64,000 nt of DNA from NCBI GenBank assembly GCA_963772595.1, contig CAVYXZ010000016.1, positions 434,001 through 498,000 of the forward strand, written 5' to 3'. Below, piece after piece: positions 26,961-35,761 of this stretch. Positions within the stretch are counted from its first letter, which is position 1. Each line of letters starts with the position of its first letter. Below the pieces are notes generated by a model. That model worked only from the letters and a program-made list of their open reading frames with translations. It was not told where the DNA came from and searched no databases. The position numbers and the translations under genes are program-made. The stretch comes from CAVYXZ01 sp963772595 (GTDB lineage: Bacteria > Chloroflexota > Anaerolineae > Aggregatilineales > Phototrophicaceae).

Positions 26961-27554
26961 TTAGCTGATCGCTTGTGTGGCCCCCAGACGTTCCAGCAGG
27001 GTTGCGCGGTCCACCGGGTCGCTGACCTGAACCTGGACGCTCAGCGGCTGGCGTGGATCGCTGGCGACCTGAGTCACCGTGACGCTGGAACCATCGTAGA
27101 GCGATTCGACAAAAGCGCTGAGTTCCGGCTGAATCGCTTCAAAAGCCTCGGCATTGTTGGCTGTGCTGAGCCGGTCAAGGAGGGTGATCTGCGCGCGGCT
27201 GTAGTCAAACGATCTGCCTTTCATGGCGCGCTCCCGTTCCATTTCCTGGCAGGCCGTAATCGCCAACCGAAAGCACTCGCGCAGCGCCTCCGGCAGGCTG
27301 GCGGGTATCTGGCGCTTGCGCCGGTAGATCAGGCCGGGGCGGCCATCGCTGTTATCGAGACCGTAATCGCCTTCATCGCCGATCAGGACGATGCCCGGTC
27401 CATTCTGGACGTGCTTGTAATCGGCTACATCGATGAGCAGGCCTTCGACGCGCTGCTGCTGGATCCAGCGCTGGAAGATCTCCATGAAAGGAGCCAGCTC
27501 CAGGTCTGCCGGGTCACTGATGAAAAACTTGACGCTCAGTCGCTTGGGTTGCAT
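26961..27554 (-). CDS. Conserved hypothetical protein of the sulfite reductase operon
   Basis: A 197-residue soluble protein with no motif I can name. The N-terminal half has alpha/beta character (KRLSVKFFISDPADLEL, GLLIDVADYKHVQNGPG, VLIGDEGDYGLD), followed by a basic patch GLIYRRKRQIPA. It is the last gene of the sulfate assimilation operon, 18 bases after the sulfite reductase stop and just before a strong terminator, so a role in sulfite reduction, such as assembly, regulation or electron delivery, is plausible but unproven. Confidence 0.7.
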   Translation of the reverse strand: MQPKRLSVKFFISDPADLELAPFMEIFQRWIQQQRVEGLLIDVADYKHVQNGPGIVLIGDEGDYGLDNSDGRPGLIYRRKRQIPASLPEALRECFRLAITACQEMERERAMKGRSFDYSRAQITLLDRLSTANNAEAFEAIQPELSAFVESLYDGSSVTVTQVASDPRQPLSVQVQVSDPVDRATLLERLGATQAIS

Positions 27555-27572
27555 GGTCAGATTCCTCTCGCT

Positions 27573-29826
27573 TTAGCTCACGATGACGCCGTTGACGCGC
27601 GCTTCGCAGCTGTGAGTCGCTTCGATGAAGAGCTGCGCTTCCTCGACCAGACGATGCGCCGTGTCCAGGTCGATGCGGGCAGGCGGTGTGGCATGGCGGT
27701 CCAGCAGGAAGCTGCCGAACTTGCCGCGTGCGTATTTGTCGAAGAAGAGTTCGGTATCGTAGAAGCGCGTCTTGAACTCGCCCACGATGTCATCCGCTTC
27801 CGTGCTGACATCCAGAAACTGGGTGCGCACCAGCGCACGTGCCGCTAACAGCATGGCGTTGTAGGCCTTGCGCTCCGCCTGCGCGCTGTCACCTTCGTCC
27901 AGCGCTACCAGCGCGTCGAAATGCTCGGATTCCGCTTTGGCGATCTCCATTGAGAAGAGCGAAACGACCTCACCCGCGCATTCGCCGACGCCGATGTCGT
28001 CAATGGTGTAGGTGCGCGAATCGCCCCAATCGCGGAAGGCCAACGGGTTCTCCTCGTAGTCCGGCAGGGCGGTAAAGGGCTCGATCAGCGCGCGCATGGC
28101 TTTCCTGCCGCGCCGTGTGACCCAGTGCTTGAAGCTCTCGTCGGCGTCGCGTTCCTGGACGTAATGATCGGTGATCGTATCCAGCACATCCGGCACGGAT
28201 TTGGCCGGGACCGCCGCGATAGCCAGCCCGTAGCTGCCCGCATTCTCATCCCACTGCCCGCCGAGGACCACCTGGAAATGCGGCACTTTGTAGTTGCCGG
28301 AACGTCGGCTGTTGCCGAAGAAGCCAATATCGGAAATGTGATGCTGGCCGCAGGAGTTGAAGCAGCCGCTGATCTTGATCTTCAGATCCTTGACAGCTTG
28401 CGGCATATTGGCGTTTTTCGTGCCCAGACGGCGGCGCAGTTCGCCAGCCAGCCCGCGCGACGAGGCGATGCCGAGCTTGCAGGTATCCGTGCCGGGGCAG
28501 GAGGTGATGTCTACGATGGTGCCCGCGCCGGGATCGCCCAGGCCAATGGCTAGCAGCGCATCGTAGACGGCGGGCAAATCGGCATCCGGGACCCAGCGCA
28601 GCACGATATTCTGCTCGACAGTGGTGCGTACGCTGTCGCCGACGTATTGGCGGGCAATATCGGCTAGCTGGCGCATCTGCGTTGAGGTGATGTCGCCCAG
28701 CGGCAGATTGACCGTCACGACGCTGTAGCCAGCCTGACGCTGCGCGTAGACGTTGGTCTCGTACCACTCGTCAAAGCCGAGTGGTCGGGCCGCGCCGTTG
28801 AGTGAGAAGCCGTCCTTGAGCGGCGTTTCTTCGTGGCTGTCGATGTCGTCCAGGTAGCTGGTCCAGCGTTCGTCGTAGGGTAGGGTCTCGCGCTCTTCGA
28901 AGACGAGGCGGCGGAATTCCTCAATGCCCAGGTTGGCGACCAGGAACTTCAGGCGGGCACGGTTGCGGTTCTTCTTCTCGCCAAGGCGGGCAAAGACGCG
29001 CGCCATTGCCTGCGCAATGGGCAGGATTTCTTCTTCGGGCGCGAAATCGGTCAGAAGCTGCGCCTGATGCGGCACGGTGCCAAGTCCGCCACCGACGAAG
29101 ATAGCAAAGCCGCGCTTGAGTTCGCCATCCACCTCTTTGACCCGCGCCAGCAGGCCCATGTCGTGGATCGTGACCAGCCCGCAGGCTTCGTGTTCGCAGC
29201 CGGAGAAGGCGACCTTGAACTTGCGCCCGAAGTCCTGCACGTCGTCATGGCCCATCAGGAAATAGGCCGTCGCGTAGGCATAAGGCGTCACGTCGAAAGC
29301 CTGGGTGCGGCAGACTCCCGCCAGTGGGCAGGCGGTCACGTTGCGCACCGAATTGCCGCAGGCTTCGCGCGTGCTGATGCCGACCGAGGCCAGCCGCCGC
29401 ATCAGATCCGGCGTGTCGTCGATATGCACATAGTGCAGTTGAATGTCCTGACGAGTGGTGATGTGCAGAATCTCGTCGGAATATTCGTCCGCTAAATCGG
29501 CCATCAGGTCCATCTGCTCCGGGGTGATGCCGCCGAAGGGGATATTAATACGCTGCATTCCCGGTGCATCCCAGGCGGTGTCCGGGCCTTTGGTTAGATC
29601 AGCCAGACGGATAGCTCAGCGGGCGGGTTTCGATGCCATCGTGGCGCTGGCCGTTGTCATAACGCTGGCCGTAGACGCCGCGCCGCAGCCGGGTCTCGGC
29701 GAAAACGCGCTGGTCCAGCTTATCCTGCCGCCGCAGTTCCATCTGGCCTTCGAAAATGTCGATTTCGTGCGCCAGGTCATCCGGCATACGATCCTGTAAT
29801 TCGGTCTTCCATGTCTTTTCAACCAT
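27573..29826 (-). CDS. Ferredoxin-type nitrite/sulfite reductase (siroheme and 4Fe-4S), one frame break
   Basis: The start at 29826 gives MVEKTWKTELQDRMPDDL; near 29,603 one extra base shifts the frame (SYPSG, then DLTKGPDTAWD). The rest is about 660 residues. It has the duplicated ferredoxin-like/siroheme architecture: TRQDIQLHYVHI in the first half and TVEQNIVLRWVP in the second. The cluster-binding pairs in the second half are CPGTDTC and CFNSC, the canonical C-x5-C and C-x3-C. Unusually, the first half also has CPLAGVC and CEHEAC. The operon of cysH and siroheme genes points to assimilatory sulfite reduction to sulfide, rather than nitrite. Confidence 0.85.
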
Positions 29827-29849
29827 AAGCTTCCTCCAACAATTACGGA

Positions 29850-30878
29850 TTATGCCGGGTCCCGGCTGGTCTGGAGCAGGCGCAGCGCCGCTCCACTGTT
29901 CAAAATGTCATGAGCGATGACGATACCTGCGCCAGGGTCCGCCACGCGGCCCAGCATCCAAAGCAGTGTGCCCGCCGTCAGCACGACCTGATCGCGCGCC
30001 GGGCCGGGTTCGCCTGCCAGCACCGTTGCGATCACTTCGGCATGGGCAGCGGCATCGTTAGGCATGTCGAGCGGCGTTTCGATAGGGTAGCCATAATCGG
30101 CGGCGTCGATCATGGTCTCGACCATCGCGTCGCCCTGGGCCTCGTAGACGCGAGTCTTCTTGCCGGGGCGGATGTCGATACTGCCTTCTTCACCCTGGAT
30201 GATCCAGCGGCGACCCGGAGTCGGCAGGGCGGGCGCGAGACGCAGCAGGTAGCTGCCGTGATAAAAGCCGCAGATGTGATCGCTGGCATCGGCAGGGTTG
30301 AGCAGCTTCTCGACGGTGTTGAGCAGAGTGCGTAGGCCGAATTGATGGCGAATCGGCGTCAGTGCGGCCCATTCAGGGAAGACCTGCGCCATGTTCAGCA
30401 CACCGAAGCCGCTGGCTTCCACTGAGGCGGCGACCATCTCCGCAGGTTGATCGACCGGGTAGCCCAGCGCGCGCAGCAGGTTGAGCGGCCCCACGCCGTT
30501 CTTTGCCGGGATGCCGTCCAGGCCGTGCAGCAGGACAGGCTGGCCGGATGCCGCCAGGATCAATGCTGCCGCGACCCCGGTTTGCAGCCTCGTTGCCTTG
30601 CCGTCGTAGGGCAGGGCCAGATCCAGCAGCGACTTGACGGCGGGCCGGGGCACAGGCCGCATGACCGCGCGTGCGCCGCGCGCCAGGCCGATCACTTCCT
30701 CGACCGTTTCCTCTTTGACGCGCATGGTAATCAGAAACGCGCCGATCTGCGCCTCGCTGACCGCATCGGTGAGCAGCAGACGCATGGCGGTTTCAGCTTC
30801 CTCGACGCTCATGTCTCGCTGAAGCTTCTTACCGCGCCCGACGATGCGAATGATGTCTTTGAAGGCTGCGCTAGCCAT
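29850..30878 (-). CDS. Anthranilate phosphoribosyltransferase-like protein (TrpD2 type)
   Basis: 342 residues starting at ATG 30878, which has GGAG 8 bases upstream. It is related to the glycosyltransferase 3 family: an N-terminal helical domain (EEAETAMRLLLTDAVSEAQIGAFLITMRVKEET split over a helix pair) and a phosphoribosyl-binding domain. Several canonical TrpD substrate motifs look altered, and it lies in a siroheme/sulfite operon, not with trp genes. This fits the TrpD2/YbiB-type paralogues often found beside nitrite or sulfite reductases; those bind nucleic acid in E. coli. Its function here is unknown. Its start overlaps the end of cobA by about 70 bases. Confidence 0.75.
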   Translation of the reverse strand: MASAAFKDIIRIVGRGKKLQRDMSVEEAETAMRLLLTDAVSEAQIGAFLITMRVKEETVEEVIGLARGARAVMRPVPRPAVKSLLDLALPYDGKATRLQTGVAAALILAASGQPVLLHGLDGIPAKNGVGPLNLLRALGYPVDQPAEMVAASVEASGFGVLNMAQVFPEWAALTPIRHQFGLRTLLNTVEKLLNPADASDHICGFYHGSYLLRLAPALPTPGRRWIIQGEEGSIDIRPGKKTRVYEAQGDAMVETMIDAADYGYPIETPLDMPNDAAAHAEVIATVLAGEPGPARDQVVLTAGTLLWMLGRVADPGAGIVIAHDILNSGAALRLLQTSRDPA

Positions 30879-31627
30879 GTGGCAGCTCCTTCGCCAGGGC
30901 GCTGATCGAACCACTGCACGCCCATCGTCCGCAGCGCCACCACATCGCCGATGACCGTAATGGCTGGCGATTGCAGGTCCACCGCCAGGGCAGGCAGTGT
31001 GCTAACCGTCCCTTCGATGACCCGCTGCGCTTTCACCGTGCCCCATTCGATGGCGGCTGCCGCTGTCTGGGGGTCCAGTCCGGCGGCGATCAGGCGCTCC
31101 AGGATGCCTGGCAGTGTCGCCACGCCCATGAGGATGACCAGCGTGCCACCCAGACGCACCAGTGCCTCGTAGTCGATGCCGTCGGCATCATGCCCGGTAA
31201 GGACGGTAAAGCTGCGGCTGAGTTCGCGGTGAGTCAGCGGGATTCCGGCATAGGCAGGCACGGCGTAGGCGCTCGAAATGCCGGGCACGATCTCGAAGGG
31301 CACGCCCGCTGCGTGACAGGCCAGCGCTTCCTCGCTGCCGCGCCCGAAGACGAAGGGATCGCCGCCTTTCAGCCGTAGGACTATCTTGCCAGCCAGCGCG
31401 CGCGCCACGATGAGGTCGTTGATCTCCTCCTGGCTTCGGCGCTGTTTGCGCGGCGCTTTGCCCACATTGACCAGTTCCGCGTCCGCCCGCGCTTCGTCAA
31501 GCAATTCAAAGGGGATCAGCCGGTCGTAGAGAATGACGTCAGCACTCTGGATCAGCTTCAGACCTTTGCGCGTGATGAGATCGGGATCACCGGGACCCGC
31601 GCCGACCAGATAGACTTTTCCGCTCAT
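30809..31627 (-). CDS. cobA: Uroporphyrinogen-III C-methyltransferase
   Basis: 272 residues from the ATG at 31627. It has the full SUMT signature: VYLVGAGPGDPDLIT at the N-terminus, VILYDRLI, VLRLKGGDPFVFGRG for SAM/substrate binding, and VPGISSAYAVPAYAGIPLTHR. It makes precorrin-2 from uroporphyrinogen III with two SAM-dependent methylations. With the dehydrogenase and chelatase genes upstream it completes siroheme synthesis for the sulfite reductase of the same operon. Precorrin-2 could also feed cobalamin synthesis, which matters because two B12-dependent enzymes are in the window. Its start overlaps the chelatase stop as ATGA. Confidence 0.95.
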   Translation of the reverse strand: MSGKVYLVGAGPGDPDLITRKGLKLIQSADVILYDRLIPFELLDEARADAELVNVGKAPRKQRRSQEEINDLIVARALAGKIVLRLKGGDPFVFGRGSEEALACHAAGVPFEIVPGISSAYAVPAYAGIPLTHRELSRSFTVLTGHDADGIDYEALVRLGGTLVILMGVATLPGILERLIAAGLDPQTAAAAIEWGTVKAQRVIEGTVSTLPALAVDLQSPAITVIGDVVALRTMGVQWFDQRPGEGAATWLAQPSKTSFASSGAVRSFSET

Positions 31628-32937
31628 GCTGTTACGGCCTCCGCCACTCGACTCAGCCAGACGTTGCAGGGGGAGGGGCAGGGCAGGACGTCTACTGCTG
31701 TGCTGCCGAAGAACCAGGTCGGGTGCCGTACACAACCGCCGCAAATCGCCTGGACATGCGCGTCGATCTGAGACGTCTGGTCGATGCCACGAAACATGCC
31801 GCGCTGCCGCTGGCTGACGGTCTGCAAAGTCTCCGGCTGAAAACGGCCCTGGCGATTGAGACTCCAATCCGCGACCGTGCCTGGATAGATTGTTTCGACT
31901 ACCGCAGGCAGCATCTCCGGCGAGGCCAGGGGCACATGCCAGCCGCCGGGCAGGTCGGCGCTGCTCGCCAGGGGCCGGAACGGAGACTCACGCAGGATGG
32001 ATCGCAGTTCGGCAGGCGTCTGAATAACTCGTGTGCTGCTGCCATGCACTGGCCGGACCTCGTTTACCCTCAACGCAAGTTCCCCGAAGCGCAGCATTCC
32101 GCGTTTGTGAACGGCCTCAATCAGGTCTGCTGCCCCCACACGCGGGAAACCGGACCAGACCGTATTACCCGGACGCCGCCCGATGCGTGCATCAGCGCTG
32201 TGGGCCAGATCGACGATGAGCGCGCACATGGCCTCGTGACTGCTGCCGACCGGCTCGGCGTAGAAGACGCGGCGGCCCTGGATGATGGCCTGTGTGGAGC
32301 CTGCGGGCAGACCGAGCGCAGTGGGCACATCATGGCCGACATGTGAGCCGGACGCGATAAACAGGGGGATGACGACGATAACCGGTGCAGATGCGCGCGC
32401 GTAGATACTGGCGATGTCCGGCTGATCGTCCAGGAAGGCGGGCAGGACCTCGGCGACAATCTGCTGCGCGGCCAGTAGCTCAACCTGTCGCAGCGTGGCG
32501 TTCTGGCTGTCGCGGCGGCGGCCTGTGCCATGACCGACAATGACGCAGGCGACCTGCGCAGGGTCAAGCTGATGCGTGCTGAGCACTTCGTCCAGACGCT
32601 GGAGGACGATGCGCTCCAGCCCCGGATGTGCGCCAACAGCGGGCGTGTAATGAATCTGGCGACCCGCTTTGACGGTCGTACCACGCTCAATGCCCATCTC
32701 CGCCGGGATGACTTCCTGCGTGAAGTAGCCCTCAGCGGTGAAAACCGGCACGATTGTCACCGACTCGGCTGCCACCGTATCCAGCACCTGGCTGAAAGCG
32801 GGCTGTTCCTTCCAGAAAGCCGCCGCGATCTCGTCAGCGACGTTCCAGGCGCGCAGTTGATCGACGTAAGCCCAGACCTGGCCCGCCGTATTGGGGCTGA
32901 TGTGGGAGCCGTGTCCGGCGAGGATCAAGGCACTCAT
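31624..32937 (-). CDS. Sirohydrochlorin chelatase (CbiX/SirB type) with C-terminal Fe-S domain
   Basis: 437 residues. The first 270 hold two CbiX-like halves: LILAGHGSHISPNTA with the N-terminal metal-binding His, and VACVIVGHGTGRRRDSQ followed by IPLFIASGSHVGHDVP. The remaining 165 residues are an extra module ending in CGGC ... CPSPC, four cysteines in C-x2-C and C-x3-C spacing. This layout matches the Deinococcus DR2241-like chelatases, whose C-terminus binds a 4Fe-4S cluster. It should insert Fe2+ into sirohydrochlorin as the last step to siroheme. A cobaltochelatase role cannot be excluded. It overlaps both neighbours by 4 bases. Confidence 0.85.
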   Translation of the reverse strand: MSALILAGHGSHISPNTAGQVWAYVDQLRAWNVADEIAAAFWKEQPAFSQVLDTVAAESVTIVPVFTAEGYFTQEVIPAEMGIERGTTVKAGRQIHYTPAVGAHPGLERIVLQRLDEVLSTHQLDPAQVACVIVGHGTGRRRDSQNATLRQVELLAAQQIVAEVLPAFLDDQPDIASIYARASAPVIVVIPLFIASGSHVGHDVPTALGLPAGSTQAIIQGRRVFYAEPVGSSHEAMCALIVDLAHSADARIGRRPGNTVWSGFPRVGAADLIEAVHKRGMLRFGELALRVNEVRPVHGSSTRVIQTPAELRSILRESPFRPLASSADLPGGWHVPLASPEMLPAVVETIYPGTVADWSLNRQGRFQPETLQTVSQRQRGMFRGIDQTSQIDAHVQAICGGCVRHPTWFFGSTAVDVLPCPSPCNVWLSRVAEAVTA

Positions 32938-33599
32938 GAGCGCACCGCAGTGTCTACGATCTGGTGCAGATGCTGGCGGGCTGTCTCGGTTTCACCCTGT
33001 TTCAGCAGCGCCAGGACATCTGAATCGACGATGGATTGGTACAGGGCCTGACGGCGTGCCTGCGGGCTGATCTGCTGGCGAATCGTGGGGCGCAGATCGC
33101 CTAACCATGCCGCGAGCATGGCGTATTCATCGCCGATGGCTTCGTCAAGCAGGGTCTTCAGGTGCCGTGTCAGGGCCGGAGACATGCCGCCGGTATGCAG
33201 GCCGATCACAATCGGCGGACGCTGAATCACAGCCATGTTGGTGAAGCTGCCCTGGTCCGGTTGGCTGGCGACGTTGACCCACAAACCCGCCTCACGCGCA
33301 TCCTCAGCGATCTGCCGGTTGACCGCTGGTGAATCGGTCGCTGCGAAGACCAGCCGGGGCCGATAGGCGGTCAGTGCGTCCGGGGTGTAGGCGCTGCGCT
33401 CCCATTCTGCCAGCCCGGTATCGACGTCATGCTGGACAGCGGCGCAGATCTCAGGGCTGAGGACCCTCACGGCGGCCCCTGTGTTCAGCAGCCCGGCCAC
33501 TTTGCGTGCAGCCACCGGACCGCCACCGACGATCAGGCAGCGGACATCGGTGAGGTCGAGCATCACCGGGTATGCGATTGCGGAAAGTTCATTTTCCAT
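32934..33599 (-). CDS. Precorrin-2 dehydrogenase (SirC/CysG N-terminal type)
   Basis: 221 residues with the NAD-binding loop VRCLIVGGGPVAARKVAGLL near residue 20, followed by VFAATDSPAVNRQIAEDA and VNVASQPDQGSFTNMAVIQR, which are typical of the Met8p/SirC/CysG-N family. It oxidises precorrin-2 to sirohydrochlorin. A C-terminal helical domain is present, but no fused SUMT domain; that activity is the separate cobA gene. Its stop overlaps the chelatase start as ATGA, and it begins 6 bases after the cysH stop. Confidence 0.92.
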   Translation of the reverse strand: MENELSAIAYPVMLDLTDVRCLIVGGGPVAARKVAGLLNTGAAVRVLSPEICAAVQHDVDTGLAEWERSAYTPDALTAYRPRLVFAATDSPAVNRQIAEDAREAGLWVNVASQPDQGSFTNMAVIQRPPIVIGLHTGGMSPALTRHLKTLLDEAIGDEYAMLAAWLGDLRPTIRQQISPQARRQALYQSIVDSDVLALLKQGETETARQHLHQIVDTAVRS

Positions 33600-33605
33600 A
33601 AGGCC

Positions 33606-34338
33606 CTATACAGTACCCGTCTCTGGCTGAGCGACGTGGATGCCGCATTCAGTTTTCTGATGATTGACCCAGCGCCCGCTGCGCAAATCGTCGCTGTTGA
33701 GGGCAGGCTGGGTGCAGTGGAAGCAGCCGATACTGGGATACCCCTGGTCGTGCAGGCGGTTATAGGGCAGGTCATAGGCGTGAATGTAGGTCCAGATCAT
33801 GTCTTCGGTCCAATTGGCGAAGGGGCAGAGCTTGACCATGTCGTACTTGGCGTCCCAGGCAACCACCGGCGTGTTGGCTCGGTTAGGCGATTGATCGCGC
33901 CGCAGGCCAGTGATCCAGGCGTCGATAGCCGCTTAAGGCGCTGCGCAGCGGGACGGTCTTGCGCAGGTTGCAGCACTGGTTCGGGTTGTGGTCCCAGAGG
34001 TTGTCGCCATAGGTCGCGGCTTGCTCCTGGACCGTAAGCTGTGGCCGGATACGGTGCAATCTCAGCTTGAACAGCGCCTCGACCTCATCCATCAGATTGT
34101 AGGTCTCCTGGAACAGGAAGCCGGTATCGAGGGTAATCACCTGGGTCTCTGGCGCGATCTCCGAGAGCATGTGCAGGGTTGCGATGCCGGTCGGTTGAAA
34201 GCTGGTCACGACGACGAGCTGTTCACCGTAGCAATCCGCCGCCCAACGTAGAATCTCTTGCGGCGAAGCCGTTTCAAAGCTGTCGGCCATCCGTTGCAGT
34301 TGTTCGTGATCTTGGCTCAGCAGCGCTGTATTCGTCAT
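33606..34338 (-). CDS. cysH: Adenylyl-sulfate/phosphoadenylyl-sulfate reductase, 4Fe-4S type, one frame break
   Basis: Read from ATG 34338 (MTNTALLSQDHEQLQRM) to 33606, with one extra base near 33,930 (LSGY, then DAWITGLRRDQSPNR). The PAPS-reductase core is clear: VVVTSFQPTGIATLHML, ITLDTGFLFQETY and a later SIGCFHCTQP. The cysteine pattern CC (NQCCNLRK) plus CxxC is that of 4Fe-4S cluster enzymes, which usually take APS rather than PAPS; KTECGIH near the C-terminus carries the catalytic cysteine. It gives sulfite to the reductase encoded downstream. No ATP sulfurylase or APS kinase gene is in the window. Confidence 0.9.
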
Positions 34339-34391
34339 TCCGTGCTCCGTGTTTGGGATCCATCTCCGCGTATCAGGCTGTATTCAGGCAT

Positions 34392-34415
34392 AAAAAAACC
34401 CGGTGTTATCCGGGG
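34392..34415 (-). terminator. Leader terminator 2 (proximal to cysH)
   Basis: On the minus strand CCCGG, loop, CCGGG followed by seven T (34392-34398). The antiterminator partner GTTATCCGG at 34456-34464 is perfectly complementary over 9 bases to the terminator's 5' arm and loop (34405-34413), so the two folds exclude each other. Confidence 0.75.
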
Positions 34416-34541
34416 CGTTTTGCACTCACAACCTGTCTGTCTTCAGGCATATCAACCGGATAACTTCACATCGGATTTGTTTCACAACAACACATACAAC
34501 AACATTCCATTATCATTGTTCGTTGACCATCCCATCTTTCC

Positions 34542-34574
34542 AAAAAAGAAACCCCGACACTGAGTTCGGGGTTT
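34542..34574 (-). terminator. Leader terminator 1 (distal)
   Basis: On the minus strand AAACCCCGA, an 8-base loop, TCGGGGTTT, then C and six T (34542-34547): a strong intrinsic terminator inside the cysH leader. CCAAACCCCGAAC of its 5' side can pair with GTTCGGTGTTGG at 34615-34626 as an antiterminator. Confidence 0.8.
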
Positions 34575-34723
34575 GGCTTTACTTTGAATAAACCAGGCTG
34601 CGATGCAACCTAATCCAACACCGAACGTCAGACTCTATGTCGGTCCATACAGTGACAACAGGTACAGGCGGTGGTGTTGAAAGATTGCATTGATTCTGGC
34701 ACTCTTTTAACGATAACAAGGAC

Positions 34724-34752
34724 AGCATATCGTATGGAATAGTATTTGTCAA
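34724..34752 (-). promoter_or_regulatory. Sigma-70-type promoter of the cysH operon
   Basis: TTGACA (34747-34752, perfect consensus), exactly 17 bases, then TATGCT (34724-34729) on the minus strand. Transcription should start near 34717 and produce the structured leader. The -35 box lies just downstream of the meaB stop codon (34770). Confidence 0.75.
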
Positions 34753-34769
34753 TCATTTTACAAAATCGC

Positions 34770-35760
34770 TCAGCCGCGGTTGGATTGGCGAAAGAGTTCA
34801 AACAGTTGACGCGCGGCGCTGGCTGCGGGAAGCTCGCCCTTCAGCGCGGCTTGCTCAAGCGCGGGCAGCGCCTGTTTCACTGCCTCATGGGCGAAGAATT
34901 CACGCAGCACCTGCTGGTCGATCATGCTGTAAAGCCAGTCGCGGATTTGCTGCTGGCGGCGCTGGGCAAAGACGCCGCTGGCCTGAGTCTGTGCCCGGAA
35001 GCTCTCGATTGTGTCCCAGAGCGTATCAATGCCCTCGCCGGTCTGGGCGGAGCAAGTGAGGGCGCGTGTCTGCCAGCCTATGGTGACAGGAGTTCAGATA
35101 GTGCAGGGCGCGTTCGTAGTCGGCACGGGCCGCTTGCGCCGCCAGTCGGTTGCCGCCGTCGGCCTTGTTGATAGCGATAGCGTCGGCGATCTCGATAATG
35201 CCCTTCTTGATGCCCTGCAATTCGTCACCCGCGCCGGTGATGAGCAGCAGCAGCAGGAAATCGACCATGCCGCGCACGGTGATCTCGCTCTGGCCGGTGC
35301 CGACCGTTTCAACCAGGATGACGTCGAATCCTGCCGCCTCGCAGACCAGCATACTCTCGCGGGTCATGCGCGCCACGCCGCCCAGGATGCCGCTGCTGGG
35401 GGTGGGCCGGATATAGGCGTTGGGATGCCGTGACAGCGTTTCCATGCGCGTCTTATCGCCCATGATGCTGCCGCCGGTGATGTGGCTGGAGGGGTCAACG
35501 GCCAGGACCGCAACGTGATGACCCTGTTCCACGAGCATTGTGCCGAGGGCTTCAATCAGGCTGCTTTTGCCAGCGCCAGGCAGCCCGGTGATGCCCACCC
35601 GGATGGACCGCCCTGTGTGCGGCAGCAGTTGGCTGAGGACGGCCTGGGCCAGGTCAAAATGGGCCGGAGCGCTGCTCTCGATTAGCGTAATGGTGCGGGC
35701 CAGGGTGGAGCGGTCACCCGCCAGGACACCCTGGACATAATCCTCCACCGTGAGCGGCAT
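34770..35760 (-). CDS. meaB: MeaB-type GTPase, methylmalonyl-CoA mutase chaperone, one frame break
   Basis: The G3E-family GTPase (MeaB/ArgK) that loads and protects adenosylcobalamin in methylmalonyl-CoA mutase. Visible motifs are Walker A GLPGAGKSS near residue 60, VLAVDPSSHITGGSIMGDKTRM, DVILVETVGTGQSE and NKADG. Near 35,085 one extra base breaks the frame; beyond it the family text continues (IGWQTRALTCSAQTGEGIDTLWD, then FAQRRQQQIRDWLYSMID) to TGA at 34770-34772. The length, 3n+1, confirms one insertion. It follows mutB by one base, so it is the last gene of the UbiA-mutA-mutB-meaB group. Confidence 0.9.
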
Positions 35761-35761
35761 G

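Larger units (their letters stand above)
34339..34717 (-). ncRNA. Structured 5' leader of the cysH operon: candidate riboswitch/attenuator
   Basis: From the predicted transcription start to the cysH ATG there are about 380 nt with no long ORF. Three layers are visible on the minus strand. (1) A candidate aptamer closed by CAACACC (34673-34679) with GGTGTTG, framed by ATGCAA/TTGCAT. (2) Terminator 1 at 34542-34574, whose 5' arm can instead pair with GTTCGGTGTTGG (34615-34626), the same bases that close the aptamer. (3) Terminator 2 at 34392-34415, whose 5' arm can pair with GTTATCCGG (34456-34464). I see no S-box, T-box, TPP, FMN or cobalamin consensus. The ligand is unknown; sulfur-pathway metabolites are natural guesses. 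Confidence 0.6.

Noticed and set aside
34580..34700. S-box, T-box or cobalamin riboswitch upstream of cysH
   Set aside because: The conserved cores of these classes (S-box GGUGGAGGGACUGGCCC-like core, T-box AGGGUGGNACCGCG, cobalamin GCCACUG) are not present. The leader is therefore listed as unclassified.
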